Positions 16,133 through 24,678 of a stretch of DNA of 64,000 bases are shown piece after piece (position 1 is the stretch's first letter; each line of letters opens with the position of its first letter). The notes beneath the pieces were generated by a model. That model did not search any database. It had not been told where the DNA came from and saw only the letters and a program-made list of their open reading frames with translations. Origin of the DNA: Fusobacterium mortiferum ATCC 9817. Its GTDB lineage: Bacteria; Fusobacteriota; Fusobacteriia; Fusobacteriales; Fusobacteriaceae. The stretch covers positions 678,343 to 742,342 of the forward strand of contig NZ_GL987994.1 in the NCBI RefSeq assembly GCF_000158195.2. The letters run 5' to 3'. The translations under genes were made by a program, and so were the position numbers.

Positions 16133-16747
16133 ATGGAAGATAAAATCTTAAAATGGGCAATAGAATTACAAAGTCTAGCACAAGCAGGATTATATTATGG
16201 AAAAGATATCTATGATATAGAAAGATTTCAGAGAATAAGAGAGATTGCTAGTGAAATGGTAGCTGAAAAAAGTGGACTCTCTTTAGAGAAGGTAAATGAT
16301 TTATTCTGTTGTGAAACTGGGTATCAAACTCCTAAGTTAGATACAAGAGCAGCTATATTTCAAGAGGATAAGATTTTACTTGTTCAAGAGCGTAATGGAA
16401 AATGGTCATTACCTGGTGGTTGGGTAGATGTAGCTTGTTCAATAAAAGAAAATACAATAAAAGAGGTTTGGGAAGAAGCAGGTTTAGAAGTAAGTGCAGA
16501 TAGAATAATAGCAATAGAGGATAGAGATAAACACAATAAGCCTGAATATATTTATAAGGTTTGTAAAGTTTTTGTGCTTTGTACTGTAAAAGGTGGAGAG
16601 TTTAAAAAGAATATTGAAACTTTACAAAGTGGATATTTTTCTTTAGATGAATTACCTGAATTATCAGAGGATAAAAATAGTAGAGAGCAGATAGAGATGT
16701 GTTTTGAGGCATATAAAAATCCAGATTGGAAAGTATTTTTTGATTAA
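16133..16747 (+). CDS. NUDIX hydrolase with N-terminal helical domain
   Basis: 204 residues. Residues ~1-60 form the NUDIX_N_2-type helical domain (ILKWAIELQSLAQAGLYYGKDIYDIERF). The NUDIX box GGWVDVACSIKENTIKEVWEEAGLEV lies near 95-120; the usual first Glu is Cys and the Arg is Lys, as is common in this subfamily. Family members hydrolyse ADP-ribose or related nucleotide-sugar diphosphates. Translationally coupled with the MATE gene by 3-base spacing. Confidence 0.88.
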   Translation: MEDKILKWAIELQSLAQAGLYYGKDIYDIERFQRIREIASEMVAEKSGLSLEKVNDLFCCETGYQTPKLDTRAAIFQEDKILLVQERNGKWSLPGGWVDVACSIKENTIKEVWEEAGLEVSADRIIAIEDRDKHNKPEYIYKVCKVFVLCTVKGGEFKKNIETLQSGYFSLDELPELSEDKNSREQIEMCFEAYKNPDWKVFFD

Positions 16748-16840
16748 AAATATTTGGAGAATGTATGGATAATTATATTATTAGAGAGATGAAAAAAGCA
16801 AAATGATATTTTGATTTTATTTTTGAAAAGAGAGGAAAAT

Positions 16841-17251
16841 ATGTGGACTTGGTTTTTATTAGGAATAGTTTTTTTAGGAATTGAAGCTATAAGTTTTGGC
16901 TTAATATCTATTTGGTTTGCTATTGGAGCTTTTGTAGCTATGTTTTTTACTCATCTTCCCATAGATTATCAATTTTTTATCTTTATAGGAGTATCAGGTA
17001 TCTCACTTTTACTTATTAGAAAAACAGCCTTGGTATTTTTAAAAGGAAGAGGAGAAGAGCTAGATAGAATTACAAAGTCTAAAATAAAAGTAGAAAATAT
17101 AGAGCAAAGAGGAAATGTTGAGATATATTTAGTAAGACTAGATGGAAAAATTTGGGAAGCTATCTGTGATGAAAAATTAATAATTGGAGAGATAGCTCAA
17201 GTAGAAAAGATACAAGGAAATAAACTGATTTTAAATAAATTAAATAATTAA
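16841..17251 (+). CDS. NfeD family membrane protein
   Basis: 136 residues from ATG 16841 behind AGAGGAAAAT. The N-terminal half has two to three membrane helices (WTWFLLGIVFLGIEAISFGLISIWFAIGAFVAMFF), and the C-terminal ~60 residues form the OB-fold beta barrel (RGNVEIYLVRLDGKIWEAICDE). Short NfeD proteins pair with SPFH/stomatin-like proteins in membrane microdomains. That partner lies 80 bases downstream. Confidence 0.87.
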   Translation: MWTWFLLGIVFLGIEAISFGLISIWFAIGAFVAMFFTHLPIDYQFFIFIGVSGISLLLIRKTALVFLKGRGEELDRITKSKIKVENIEQRGNVEIYLVRLDGKIWEAICDEKLIIGEIAQVEKIQGNKLILNKLNN

Positions 17252-17330
17252 AAAATACAGAGAAGATTGACATATTGTAGTCAAAAACTATTGTTAAAGT
17301 TATTATATAAAACAAACTAAGGAGGAAATT

Positions 17331-18221
17331 ATGTTTTTTATATTTTTATTAATTTTAGTTGTAATTATATTATTAGCTACACATGTAAGAATTGTTTCAC
17401 AATCACAAGCTTTTGTAATTGAAAGATTAGGAGCTTATCTAACTACTTGGGACGTTGGACTAAATGTTTTAATTCCATTTATAGATAGAATTGTTAGAAA
17501 AGTTTCTCTAAAAGAGCAAGTTTTAGATTTTCCACCACAGCCAGTTATTACAAAAGATAACGTTACTATGCAGATTGATTCTGTAATATATTTTCAAATT
17601 ACAGACCCTAAGCTATATACTTATGGAGTAGAAAAACCTCTTAGTGCCATAGAAAATCTAACAGCTACAACTCTTAGAAATATAATTGGAGAGATGGAGT
17701 TAGACCATACTCTTACTTCTAGAGATACTATTAATACAAAAATGAGGGCTATATTAGATGAAGCAACAGATCCATGGGGAATAAAAATTAATAGAGTGGA
17801 GTTAAAAAATATTATTCCACCAGCTGAGATACAAGATGCTATGGAAAAACAAATGAAAGCTGAAAGAGAGAGAAGAGAATCAATCTTAAGAGCTGAAGGA
17901 CAAAAGAAATCTTCTATTCTAGTGGCAGAGGGAGAGAAGGAAGCAGCTATTTTAAGAGCTGAAGCTAAAAAAGAAGCTGAGATTAGGGAAGCAGAAGGTA
18001 AAGCGGAGGCAATACTTAAAATACAAAATGCTGAGGCAGAAGCAATTAGATTATTAAAAGAAGCTGGAGCAGATAAAGCTGTACTTGCTCTAAAAGGTAT
18101 GGAAGCTTTTGCTAAGGTAGCTGATGGAAAAGCAACTAAGATAATTATTCCTAGTGAATTGCAAAATGTAGTTACTCTAAGCGAACTTTTCCATGAGAGT
18201 AGCAAAAAAGAAGTTAAATAA
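17331..18221 (+). CDS. SPFH/stomatin-like protein (QmcA type)
   Basis: 296 residues: one N-terminal membrane helix, an SPFH/band-7 domain (residues ~25-190; GAYLTTWDVGLNVLIPFIDRIVRKVSLKEQVLDFPP), and an Ala/Glu-rich coiled coil (~185-260) with repeated AEGEKEAAILRAEAKKEAEI-type units, ending in a hydrophobic tail. It scaffolds membrane microdomains and can modulate proteases. The Ala/Glu coiled coil generates a long meaningless open frame on the opposite strand. Paired with NfeD. Confidence 0.92.
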   Translation: MFFIFLLILVVIILLATHVRIVSQSQAFVIERLGAYLTTWDVGLNVLIPFIDRIVRKVSLKEQVLDFPPQPVITKDNVTMQIDSVIYFQITDPKLYTYGVEKPLSAIENLTATTLRNIIGEMELDHTLTSRDTINTKMRAILDEATDPWGIKINRVELKNIIPPAEIQDAMEKQMKAERERRESILRAEGQKKSSILVAEGEKEAAILRAEAKKEAEIREAEGKAEAILKIQNAEAEAIRLLKEAGADKAVLALKGMEAFAKVADGKATKIIIPSELQNVVTLSELFHESSKKEVK

Positions 18222-18226
18222 TTAGT

Positions 18227-18272
18227 AAAAAGAATGAGCTTATAAAACTATGTATAAGCCATTCTTTTTTCT
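18227..18272 (+). terminator. Intrinsic terminator after the SPFH gene
   Basis: AAAAGAATGAGCTTATA pairs with TATAAGCCATTCTTTT with one bulged base, followed by more T. It ends the NfeD-SPFH unit. Confidence 0.8.
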
Positions 18273-18395
18273 TTTTAAGGGAAATATATCTCTATTTTTA
18301 TATCAATTTTAACGGCTTTAAATAGTGTTTTTAGAGGCGGTTTAAGACTTGAAATAAAGAGGGTTAGAGGAGGTAAAAATTTCAAAAAATAAAAC
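18273..18395. other. Convergent intergenic stretch without a gene
   Basis: No gene is seen between the two convergent terminators. It contains TTTTATATCAA and TTTTTAGAGGCGG, which recur in looser form near 57150-57200. Confidence 0.4.
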
Positions 18396-18429
18396 AAAAA
18401 ACCCAAAAAGTTTACTTTTCAGGTTTTTT
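18396..18429 (-). terminator. Intrinsic terminator of cbiK
   Basis: On the minus strand AAAAAACCTGAAAAG pairs with CTTTTTGGGTTTTTT around a short loop and runs into T-rich sequence. It ends transcription of the cobaltochelatase gene. Confidence 0.75.
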
Positions 18430-18462
18430 AGAAGAAAAACATGTGTTTTTTAAATAAAATTA

Positions 18463-19401
18463 TTAATCTTTTTCTTTAGAGTATTGTACTTTTTTAGAAG
18501 CTATATCTTCTGGTTTGTGATGAGTTATAAATTTAATATGGTCCACATAGATATTTTGAATATCTTCATTTTGACCTAGTCCCATTAAAATAACTTTTGA
18601 TACTGTAAATCCAGCTTTTTGTAGATTTTCATTCCAATCTCCAGCTATATCATTTTGAGCATGATCTCCAGCTACAAACATAAATGGCATAAGAATTACA
18701 TCTTTTACCCCTCTATCTTTTAATTTTTTTACTACATTGTCAAATTCTGGATATCCTTCAACTGTTCCTACAGCATAATTTTCATAACCTTCAGCAGAGA
18801 AAACATAATCCATCATAGCATAAGCTGAACCACCAAAGTGATGAGTACCATGTCCTACTAAAACAACTCCTTGATTTTCTTTTAGTGGACCAATTTTTTC
18901 AGCAATAGCTTTAGCTACTTTCTCATAGTCATGAGCCTCTGTAAGAAGAGGAGCACCTAATCTTATATCCTTAAATGAATCTTCATAAAAAGCTACCTCA
19001 TTTTTTAAGTTTTCACTCTCTACTCCATTCATTATATTTGTACCTTGAACTAATACATGAGTATAGCCTTGTGCTTTTAATTCATCAAGCACCTCTTGAG
19101 GATTTAATTTTACAATTCCTCTCTCTTTCAATCTTCTCATAATAATTCTAGAAGTATAAGCTTCTTTTACATCTACATTTTTAAATTCTTTTTTTACTTT
19201 TTCATTGATTCTGTCAATAGTTAAAGCTCTAGTGTCGTCAAAAGTAGTACCAAAATGTACCATCAAGATAGCTGCCTTATCATCTTTCTTCATTCCTTTA
19301 AAAAAATCTTTGTCCACAAATCCTCCATCTGAATGAGCTAGTGCCATAGTCCCATTGACTAAAAGCATTGAGCTTAGAAATAGTTTTGTAATTGTTCTCA
19401 T
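18463..19401 (-). CDS. cbiK: Periplasmic sirohydrochlorin cobaltochelatase CbiK
   Basis: 312 residues: signal peptide (RTITKLFLSSMLLVNGTMALA) then the class II chelatase fold. Motifs: AILMVHFGTTFDDTRALTIDRI at the N-terminal lobe, EAYTSRIIMRRLKERG, and GVVLVGHGTHHFGGSAYAMMDY with the metal-binding histidines, then LMPFMFVAGDHAQND. CbiK inserts Co2+ into sirohydrochlorin (anaerobic B12 route); exported versions are known in Desulfovibrio and may instead bind heme or tetrapyrroles. A cobalamin riboswitch precedes it, and an importer gene set is divergently transcribed. No other cbi genes are in the window. Confidence 0.92.
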   Translation of the reverse strand: MRTITKLFLSSMLLVNGTMALAHSDGGFVDKDFFKGMKKDDKAAILMVHFGTTFDDTRALTIDRINEKVKKEFKNVDVKEAYTSRIIMRRLKERGIVKLNPQEVLDELKAQGYTHVLVQGTNIMNGVESENLKNEVAFYEDSFKDIRLGAPLLTEAHDYEKVAKAIAEKIGPLKENQGVVLVGHGTHHFGGSAYAMMDYVFSAEGYENYAVGTVEGYPEFDNVVKKLKDRGVKDVILMPFMFVAGDHAQNDIAGDWNENLQKAGFTVSKVILMGLGQNEDIQNIYVDHIKFITHHKPEDIASKKVQYSKEKD

Positions 19402-19431
19402 AAAAGTCCTCCTAATTTTATTTTAGGGAAA

Positions 19432-19457
19432 TAAAAAATCCCCATATTCTAGGGGAC
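19432..19457 (-). terminator. Terminator of the cobalamin riboswitch expression platform
   Basis: On the minus strand TCCCC (19456-19452) and GGGGA (19443-19439) enclose a short loop and are followed by TTTTTTATTT. It lies between the aptamer and the cbiK start and is probably the switchable stem. Confidence 0.6.
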
Positions 19458-19509
19458 AGATATAGACTCCAATAGAGTAAATATCCTTGTCCTCGCAAGA
19501 TATTTTAAA

Positions 19510-19680
19510 ATAATGTATCAAGGCTGGTCTCCTGACTTAGCTTCAATTTACTCAGTAACCTTCCCAACAGAGTCAGTGGCATAACTACCTTTCATCAGCA
19601 ACACAGTGGCGGGACCGTGGAGGAATAAAACCTCTCTTCCCAATTAATCTCAAAAGAGAACCTCTAACATATATTTCATC
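19510..19680 (-). promoter_or_regulatory. Cobalamin riboswitch upstream of cbiK
   Basis: On the minus strand the conserved core CGCCACTG (+ strand CAGTGGCG at 19605-19612) is followed by the B12-box AAGTCAGGAGACCAGCC (+ strand 19522-19538), with GGAAGGTTACTGAG between. These are the standard landmarks of the AdoCbl-class aptamer. Binding of cobalamin should reduce cbiK expression through the downstream terminator. Confidence 0.93.
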
Positions 19681-19687
19681 TAATATC

Positions 19688-19716
19688 AATATACTATCTT
19701 TATTTTAAAAAGTCAA
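19688..19716 (-). promoter_or_regulatory. Promoter of the cobalamin riboswitch / cbiK
   Basis: Minus strand TTGACT (19716-19711), 17-base spacer, TATATT (19693-19688). Start predicted near 19681, just before the aptamer. Confidence 0.75.
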
Positions 19717-19799
19717 TCCTTTGACGGTGAAAAAATATGATTATATAAAAAGAATATCTTTTATCAAATTATAATAAAAAAAAGGAATATTATTTTCAA

Positions 19800-19828
19800 T
19801 TGACAAAGAGTGGATAACATAATAAAAT
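19800..19828 (+). promoter_or_regulatory. Promoter of the ABC importer operon
   Basis: TTGACA at 19800-19805, 17-base spacer, TAAAAT at 19823-19828. It is divergent from the cbiK promoter, about 85 bases apart. No aptamer is seen on this strand. Confidence 0.75.
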
Positions 19829-19857
19829 TTAGATATTAAGTTTAAAAGGAGTTCATA

Positions 19858-20751
19858 ATGAAAAGATTTAATATTTTATTTTTATTCATATTTTTAACTC
19901 TAGAGATTTTAGGAGAGGGATTTTATATCAGACAGGGAGATGAAGAGTTAAGATTAGATTACACTCCTAAAAAAATTATAACTGATTCAGCTATTCTTTC
20001 AAGATTTTTTGATGCATTGGATATAGACTTAGTTGGTATTCCAAACTCCTCTACAAAAATACCAGAGAGATACAAAGACGTAGAGAGGATAGGAAAAGCT
20101 GGAATACCAGATTTAGAAAAGGTAAAAGCACTAGGAACTGATTTAGTAGTAGCAACTCTTTTTTCTAAACCAACTATAAAACCAAAGTATGATATGCTAA
20201 ATATTCCAAGTTTTTATATAGATGTGGAAACTTATGGAGAATCTAAAGAGGCAGTGGAGATTTTAGGAAAAGCTTTTGATAGAGAGGAGAAAGCACAAGA
20301 GATTTTAAAAGAGTGGGAGAGAAGAGAAAAAATTTTACAGGAGAAGGTAGAAAATAGAAAAGGGAAAAAGATAGCTATCATATATGGAAATGGAGAGAGC
20401 TTCTTTATGACAGGAAAAGAACATTTTTTAGAGGAGTTAATAGAAAAGATAGGTTGTGAAAATGTAGTTACATCTTTAGATAAAAAAGCTACTGAAAAAA
20501 AATCTGTACCTTTTAGCTTGGAACAATTAGTTTTATTAAATCCAGATGTGATTCTGATTATGCCTAATAGTAAAACTAAAAATGGAGAGGTTTTTAAGGA
20601 GAGTTTTAAAACAAACTCCATTTGGCAATTGACAACTGCTTATAAAAATCAGGCTATCCATATAATAGACCCAACACTTTTTAGAATGAGTGCAGGAGTA
20701 AATTCTATTGATGCTTTAGAGGAGTTATATAGATATGTCTATGAAAACTAA
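19858..20751 (+). CDS. ABC importer substrate-binding protein (heme/corrinoid/iron type)
   Basis: 297 residues. Signal peptide (MKRFNILFLFIFLTLEILGEG, no lipobox cysteine), then a class III (BtuF/FhuD/IsdE-like) two-lobe fold joined by a long helix. Motifs: YTPKKIITDSAILSRFFDALD, RIGKAGIPDLEKVKALGTDLVVA, and QLVLLNPDVILIMPNS. It collects heme, corrinoid or iron chelate in the periplasm. Its placement opposite riboswitch-controlled cbiK favours a tetrapyrrole or cobalt-linked substrate, but this is inference. Its 3' end overlaps the permease gene. Confidence 0.85.
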   Translation: MKRFNILFLFIFLTLEILGEGFYIRQGDEELRLDYTPKKIITDSAILSRFFDALDIDLVGIPNSSTKIPERYKDVERIGKAGIPDLEKVKALGTDLVVATLFSKPTIKPKYDMLNIPSFYIDVETYGESKEAVEILGKAFDREEKAQEILKEWERREKILQEKVENRKGKKIAIIYGNGESFFMTGKEHFLEELIEKIGCENVVTSLDKKATEKKSVPFSLEQLVLLNPDVILIMPNSKTKNGEVFKESFKTNSIWQLTTAYKNQAIHIIDPTLFRMSAGVNSIDALEELYRYVYEN

Positions 20752-21724
20752 AAAAATTTCACTGATATTTTTTTCAGTAGTGGCTTTAATTTTTATTACA
20801 ATTTTCTCCATTAGGTTTGGTAGTGTAAATTTTTCTTTTATAGAGATTGTTAAGGCACTATTTGTAAAAAATTATGAAAATGAAATACTTAAATCTATTC
20901 TCTGGGATATACGTATTCCTAGAATTTTAATAGCACTTATGGTGGGAGGAAATCTTGCTCTAGCTGGAGTACTTCTTCAGGCTGTGATGAAAAATCCTCT
21001 TGCTGACCCAGGGCTGACAGGAGTATCAGCGGGAGCTAGTGTTTCAGCTCTTATCGTTATGATAATTTATCCAAGTGCTATACTTTTTATGAACTTAACA
21101 GCTTTTTTAGGGGGAGCTTTAGCTTGTGGACTTGTATTTCTTCTTGCTTGGAAAAAAGGTTTAAAACCTTTGAGAGTAATCTTATCTGGAGTAGCTGTAA
21201 ATGCTTTTCTTGGAAGTGTAACAGGACTGATGTTTATCCTTTTTAGTGATGAGATACAGGGAGTTCTCTCTTGGTTGAATGGAAGTTTAAATGGGAAAAA
21301 CTGGACACACGTATATGGGATACTTCCCTATACTGTATTTGGAATAATTGGCTCTATGACTTTAGTGAGAGATGCTAATATTTTACAATTGGGAGATAAT
21401 TTTGCTATAAACTTGGGATTAAATATTCCAAGAAAAAGATTGAAATTTTGTATCTTTGCTTGTTTTCTCACAGGAATATCTGTGGCAAATGTAGGGCTGA
21501 TTGGATTTGTGGGGCTTGTTGTACCACATATGGCAAGAATGATAATTGGTTCTGACCATATGTATCTATTACCATTTTCTGCTATCTTAGGAGCTATTGT
21601 TTTGGTATTAGCTGATACAATTTCACGTACTCTCTTCTCTCCTATTGAGATACCAGCTGGAATAGTTATGGCTATAATAGGGGTACCATTTTTCCTATAC
21701 CTACTCAGAAAGACAGGAGATTAA
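20735..21724 (+). CDS. FecCD/BtuC-type ABC permease
   Basis: 329 residues, about ten membrane helices. Motifs: RIPRILIALMVGGNLALAGVLLQAVMKNPLADPGLTGVSAGAS (classic BtuC/FhuB family start), GLVVPHMARMIIGSDHMYLLPFSAILGAI coupling region, and the C-terminal IPAGIVMAIIGVPFFLYLL. It is the membrane channel of the importer. ATG 20735 overlaps the preceding gene by 17 bases, and ATG 20741 is an alternative. Confidence 0.93.
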   Translation: MSMKTKKISLIFFSVVALIFITIFSIRFGSVNFSFIEIVKALFVKNYENEILKSILWDIRIPRILIALMVGGNLALAGVLLQAVMKNPLADPGLTGVSAGASVSALIVMIIYPSAILFMNLTAFLGGALACGLVFLLAWKKGLKPLRVILSGVAVNAFLGSVTGLMFILFSDEIQGVLSWLNGSLNGKNWTHVYGILPYTVFGIIGSMTLVRDANILQLGDNFAINLGLNIPRKRLKFCIFACFLTGISVANVGLIGFVGLVVPHMARMIIGSDHMYLLPFSAILGAIVLVLADTISRTLFSPIEIPAGIVMAIIGVPFFLYLLRKTGD

Positions 21725-21725
21725 T

Positions 21726-22496
21726 ATGATTAGTGGAAAAAATATAGAGATAGCTTATGAAAAAAATATTGTTATTAAGGATTTAGATATTGAGATAAAA
21801 AGGGGAGAGATTCTTACAATATTAGGAACAAATGGTTGTGGAAAATCTACACTTCTCAAAGGAATATCTAGAGTAATTCCCTATAAAAATGGAACTATCT
21901 CTTTGGAAAATGAGATAATTCATAATATAAATAGTAAAGAGTTTGCTAAGAGATTGGCATTTGTTTCACAAAATAATGAGATTCCTGAGGATATAACTGT
22001 TGAAGAATTTGTAAGATATGGAAGAACTCCTCATAAAAAATGGTATGAGTTATTAAATGAAGATGATGAGAAAATAGTTAGTTGGGCTATGGAGATTTGT
22101 AAGATAGAAAAATTTTCTAAAAGGAAAGTGATGAGTTTGTCAGGAGGAGAGCGACAAAAGGTTTGGATTGCTATGGTACTAGCTCAAAAGACTTCAGTTC
22201 TATTATTAGATGAACCAACTACATATTTAGATATATGTCATCAGTTTGAAATTATGGAGTTGATAAAGGAGTTAAATAAAAAATTGGGAATAACTATTGT
22301 AATGGTACTTCACGATTTAAATCAAGCTTCTCAATACAGTGATAGGGTTTTAGTGTTAAAAGATGGGAAAAAATATATTGAGGGAGATACTAGAGAGGTA
22401 TTGACAAAGGAGTTAGTAAGAGAGGTATACAAAGTGGAGGCAGAGGTAGAGTATTACAATGAGTTGCCATATTTTAAATTGAGAGGACTGCTATAG
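21726..22496 (+). CDS. ABC transporter ATPase of the same importer
   Basis: 256 residues of FepC/BtuD type. Walker A GTNGCGKST near 37, Q-loop FVSQNN, signature MSLSGGERQKVWIAM, Walker B VLLLDEPTTYLD, and switch histidine MVLHDLNQ. Energises the permease. Starts 1 base after the permease stop. The C-terminal codons overlap the operon terminator. Confidence 0.94.
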   Translation: MISGKNIEIAYEKNIVIKDLDIEIKRGEILTILGTNGCGKSTLLKGISRVIPYKNGTISLENEIIHNINSKEFAKRLAFVSQNNEIPEDITVEEFVRYGRTPHKKWYELLNEDDEKIVSWAMEICKIEKFSKRKVMSLSGGERQKVWIAMVLAQKTSVLLLDEPTTYLDICHQFEIMELIKELNKKLGITIVMVLHDLNQASQYSDRVLVLKDGKKYIEGDTREVLTKELVREVYKVEAEVEYYNELPYFKLRGLL

Positions 22497-22509
22497 TTCC
22501 TCTTTTTTA
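22483..22509 (+). terminator. Intrinsic terminator of the importer operon
   Basis: GAGGACT pairs with AGTTCCTC (one bulge) and is followed by TTTTTT. The left arm lies in the last codons of the ATPase gene. Confidence 0.7.
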
Positions 22510-22565
22510 ATTTAATTTTAATAAATAAGTGGTATAATATAAAAAATCTTTATGAGGTGAGGGGT

Positions 22566-23249
22566 ATGAGAGTATTAGTAGTAGAAGATGAGAGAGATTT
22601 GAATAGAGTAATTTGTAAAAAATTAAAAGTAGAAGGGTACAGTGTAGATGCTTGCTATGATGGAGAAGAGGCTCTTCTTTATATAGATGGAGCTACCTAT
22701 GATATTATTTTAATGGATATAATGATGCCAAAATTAAATGGATATGAGGTACTAGAAAAGATGAGAAGAGAGAAAAACTCTACCCCTGTACTTTTTTTAA
22801 CAGCTAAAGATGCTATTGAAGATAGGGTAAAGGGATTAGATTTAGGAGCAGATGACTATATAGTAAAACCTTTTCATTTTGATGAGTTGATGGCGAGAAT
22901 AAGAGTTTTAATCAGAAGAAATCACGGTTCTGTAAGTAATGAGTTGAGAGTAGCAGATTTAGTTATGGATTGTGCTACTAGAATAGTAAAACGTGGAGAT
23001 AAGGAGATAGATTTATCAGCTAAGGAGTTTGCAATACTTGAGTATATGATGCAAAATCAAGGAGTGGTATTGAGTAGAGAAAAATTAGAAGAGCATATTT
23101 GGAATTATGATTATCAAGGAGCTTCTAATATGATAGATGTATATATTCGTTATCTTCGTATCAAGATGGATAAAGATTTTGAACCAAAACTTATACATAC
23201 TATAAGAGGTGTAGGTTATGTTTTAAAGGATAAGGAGAGTAATCTATGA
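22566..23249 (+). CDS. OmpR-family response regulator
   Basis: 227 residues from ATG 22566, with GAGGTGAGGGG as ribosome site and TATAAT at 22533-22538 upstream. Receiver domain: acidic pair VVEDERD, phospho-acceptor Asp in IILMDIMMPKLNG near 53, Thr in FLTAKD, Lys in YIVKPF. C-terminal winged helix: LSAKEFAILEYMMQNQGVVLSREKL and a DVYIRYLRIKMD recognition helix. It overlaps its kinase gene by 4 bases. Target genes are not known; a candidate site lies at 24583-24605. Confidence 0.93.
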   Translation: MRVLVVEDERDLNRVICKKLKVEGYSVDACYDGEEALLYIDGATYDIILMDIMMPKLNGYEVLEKMRREKNSTPVLFLTAKDAIEDRVKGLDLGADDYIVKPFHFDELMARIRVLIRRNHGSVSNELRVADLVMDCATRIVKRGDKEIDLSAKEFAILEYMMQNQGVVLSREKLEEHIWNYDYQGASNMIDVYIRYLRIKMDKDFEPKLIHTIRGVGYVLKDKESNL

Positions 23250-24577
23250 GTTTTTTAAATATTAAAACAAAGCTAACTCTATGGTACACTTTTTTTATGG
23301 TTGTATTAGTAGGAGGAATATTAGGGATTCTTGTGGAATTTACAGATATGACACTGCTTACTAATCAAAAAAGTCAACTTGTAGAGGTAGTAGAGGATGT
23401 AATAGAAGATATAGAAGAGGGAGATGATTTTGATAATTTTGATGATGGAGTATATATTCTCCTATATAATGAAAATGGAGAGTATTTAAGTGGAAGTTTG
23501 CCATTTAATTTTCCAATTGAGTATCCATTTAAACTAGGACAAGTACAGGAGATAAAGGAAAAAGATAGAGGTTTTTATATATATGATAAAAAAATAGTAA
23601 CCGAAGGTGGCGAAAAAATTTGGATACGTGGAGTATTTTCAGATATACAGATTAATCAACTTACTCAGATAATAGTTACAGGAGCTTTTTTAATTTTACC
23701 AATACTTGTTATCTTATCCACAGTAATTGGATATTTTATAACAAAAAAAGCTTTCCTTCCAGTGAAAAAAATTCAAGAAACAGCTCAGAATATAACAGAG
23801 AGTAATGAGTTATCTTTAAGAATAGGGCTACCTAAGGGAAGAGATGAGATTACAAAATTAGCTAATACGATAGATGAGATGTTAGAGAGATTAGATAAAA
23901 GTTTTCAAAAAGAGAAACAGTTTACTTCAGATGCCTCTCATGAACTACGTACTCCAGTTACAGTCATATTAGCAGAGAGCGAGTATATATTAAAACATGG
24001 GGAGGATATGGAAGAGGCAAGAGAGTCTATGAAGATTATAAATAGACAAGCTGAAAAGATATCTGGACTTATTAATCAACTCCTATTTTTCAGCAGAGCA
24101 GATAGAGGAGATTTAAAATTAAAATTAGAAAACGTAAATATTGTAAAAACTATTGAGGAATTGAAAAATGATAATAGTATAGAGGCTGAAAAGAGAAATA
24201 TAACTATAACTTATGAAAATAATTTAAAAAATTATGAATATGTTGTAGATAAAATTATGTTTATAAGGGCTATTCAAAATATTATTCAAAATGCTATAAA
24301 CTATGGAAAAGAAAATGGGAAAATAGAGATAGAGAGTTTTGAAAAGAGTGAATATTTTGCTATTAAAGTAAAAGATGACGGTATAGGAATAGCAGAAGAA
24401 AATCTCCAAAAGATGTGGGATAGATTTTACCAAGTAGATGAATCACGTACTACAAAGAGTATGGGACTGGGACTTTCTATGGTAAAATTAATAGTAGAAA
24501 AACATGAGGGATATGTAGAAGTAGAGAGCGAATTAGGAAAAGGAACTGCATTTACCCTGTATTTTAAAAAATTATAA
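23246..24577 (+). CDS. Sensor histidine kinase
   Basis: 443 residues. Two membrane helices (~12-32 and ~145-170) flank an acidic ~110-residue periplasmic sensor region containing EDVIEDIEEGDDFDNFDDG. HAMP domain follows, then phospho-accepting His in FTSDASHELRTPVTVI near 231, N box NIIQNAINYGKEN, G1 DDGIGI, and G2 GLGLSMVK. The acidic sensor resembles metal- or cation-sensing kinases of the CusS/PhoQ sort, but the signal is unknown. Pair of the preceding regulator. Confidence 0.93.
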   Translation: MSFLNIKTKLTLWYTFFMVVLVGGILGILVEFTDMTLLTNQKSQLVEVVEDVIEDIEEGDDFDNFDDGVYILLYNENGEYLSGSLPFNFPIEYPFKLGQVQEIKEKDRGFYIYDKKIVTEGGEKIWIRGVFSDIQINQLTQIIVTGAFLILPILVILSTVIGYFITKKAFLPVKKIQETAQNITESNELSLRIGLPKGRDEITKLANTIDEMLERLDKSFQKEKQFTSDASHELRTPVTVILAESEYILKHGEDMEEARESMKIINRQAEKISGLINQLLFFSRADRGDLKLKLENVNIVKTIEELKNDNSIEAEKRNITITYENNLKNYEYVVDKIMFIRAIQNIIQNAINYGKENGKIEIESFEKSEYFAIKVKDDGIGIAEENLQKMWDRFYQVDESRTTKSMGLGLSMVKLIVEKHEGYVEVESELGKGTAFTLYFKKL

Positions 24578-24582
24578 AAAAT

Positions 24583-24621
24583 TTTAATTTTAATCTTTCT
24601 TTAATAATTCATCTGTATAAT
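24583..24621 (+). promoter_or_regulatory. Candidate response-regulator repeats and promoter of the small exported protein
   Basis: TTTAAT occurs at 24583, 24589 and 24600; the last two are 11 bases apart, the usual spacing of OmpR-family half sites. They overlap where the -35 of the TATAAT at 24616-24621 should be, and that -35 does not match consensus. This layout suits activation by the regulator encoded just upstream. Confidence 0.45.
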
Positions 24622-24678
24622 AAAAGCATAAAGATAAGAGAAAACTTTTAAATAAGATAAACCGTGGAGGTATTAATT

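Noticed and set aside
17621-18205. 194-residue open frame on the minus strand opposite the SPFH gene
   Set aside because: It is the mirror of an Ala/Glu-rich coiled coil, has no ribosome site, and reads as low-complexity Ser/Ala/Phe sequence.
20232-20621. 129-residue minus-strand frame opposite the ABC binding protein
   Set aside because: Antisense shadow of a well-supported gene; no start signal and no recognisable protein features.
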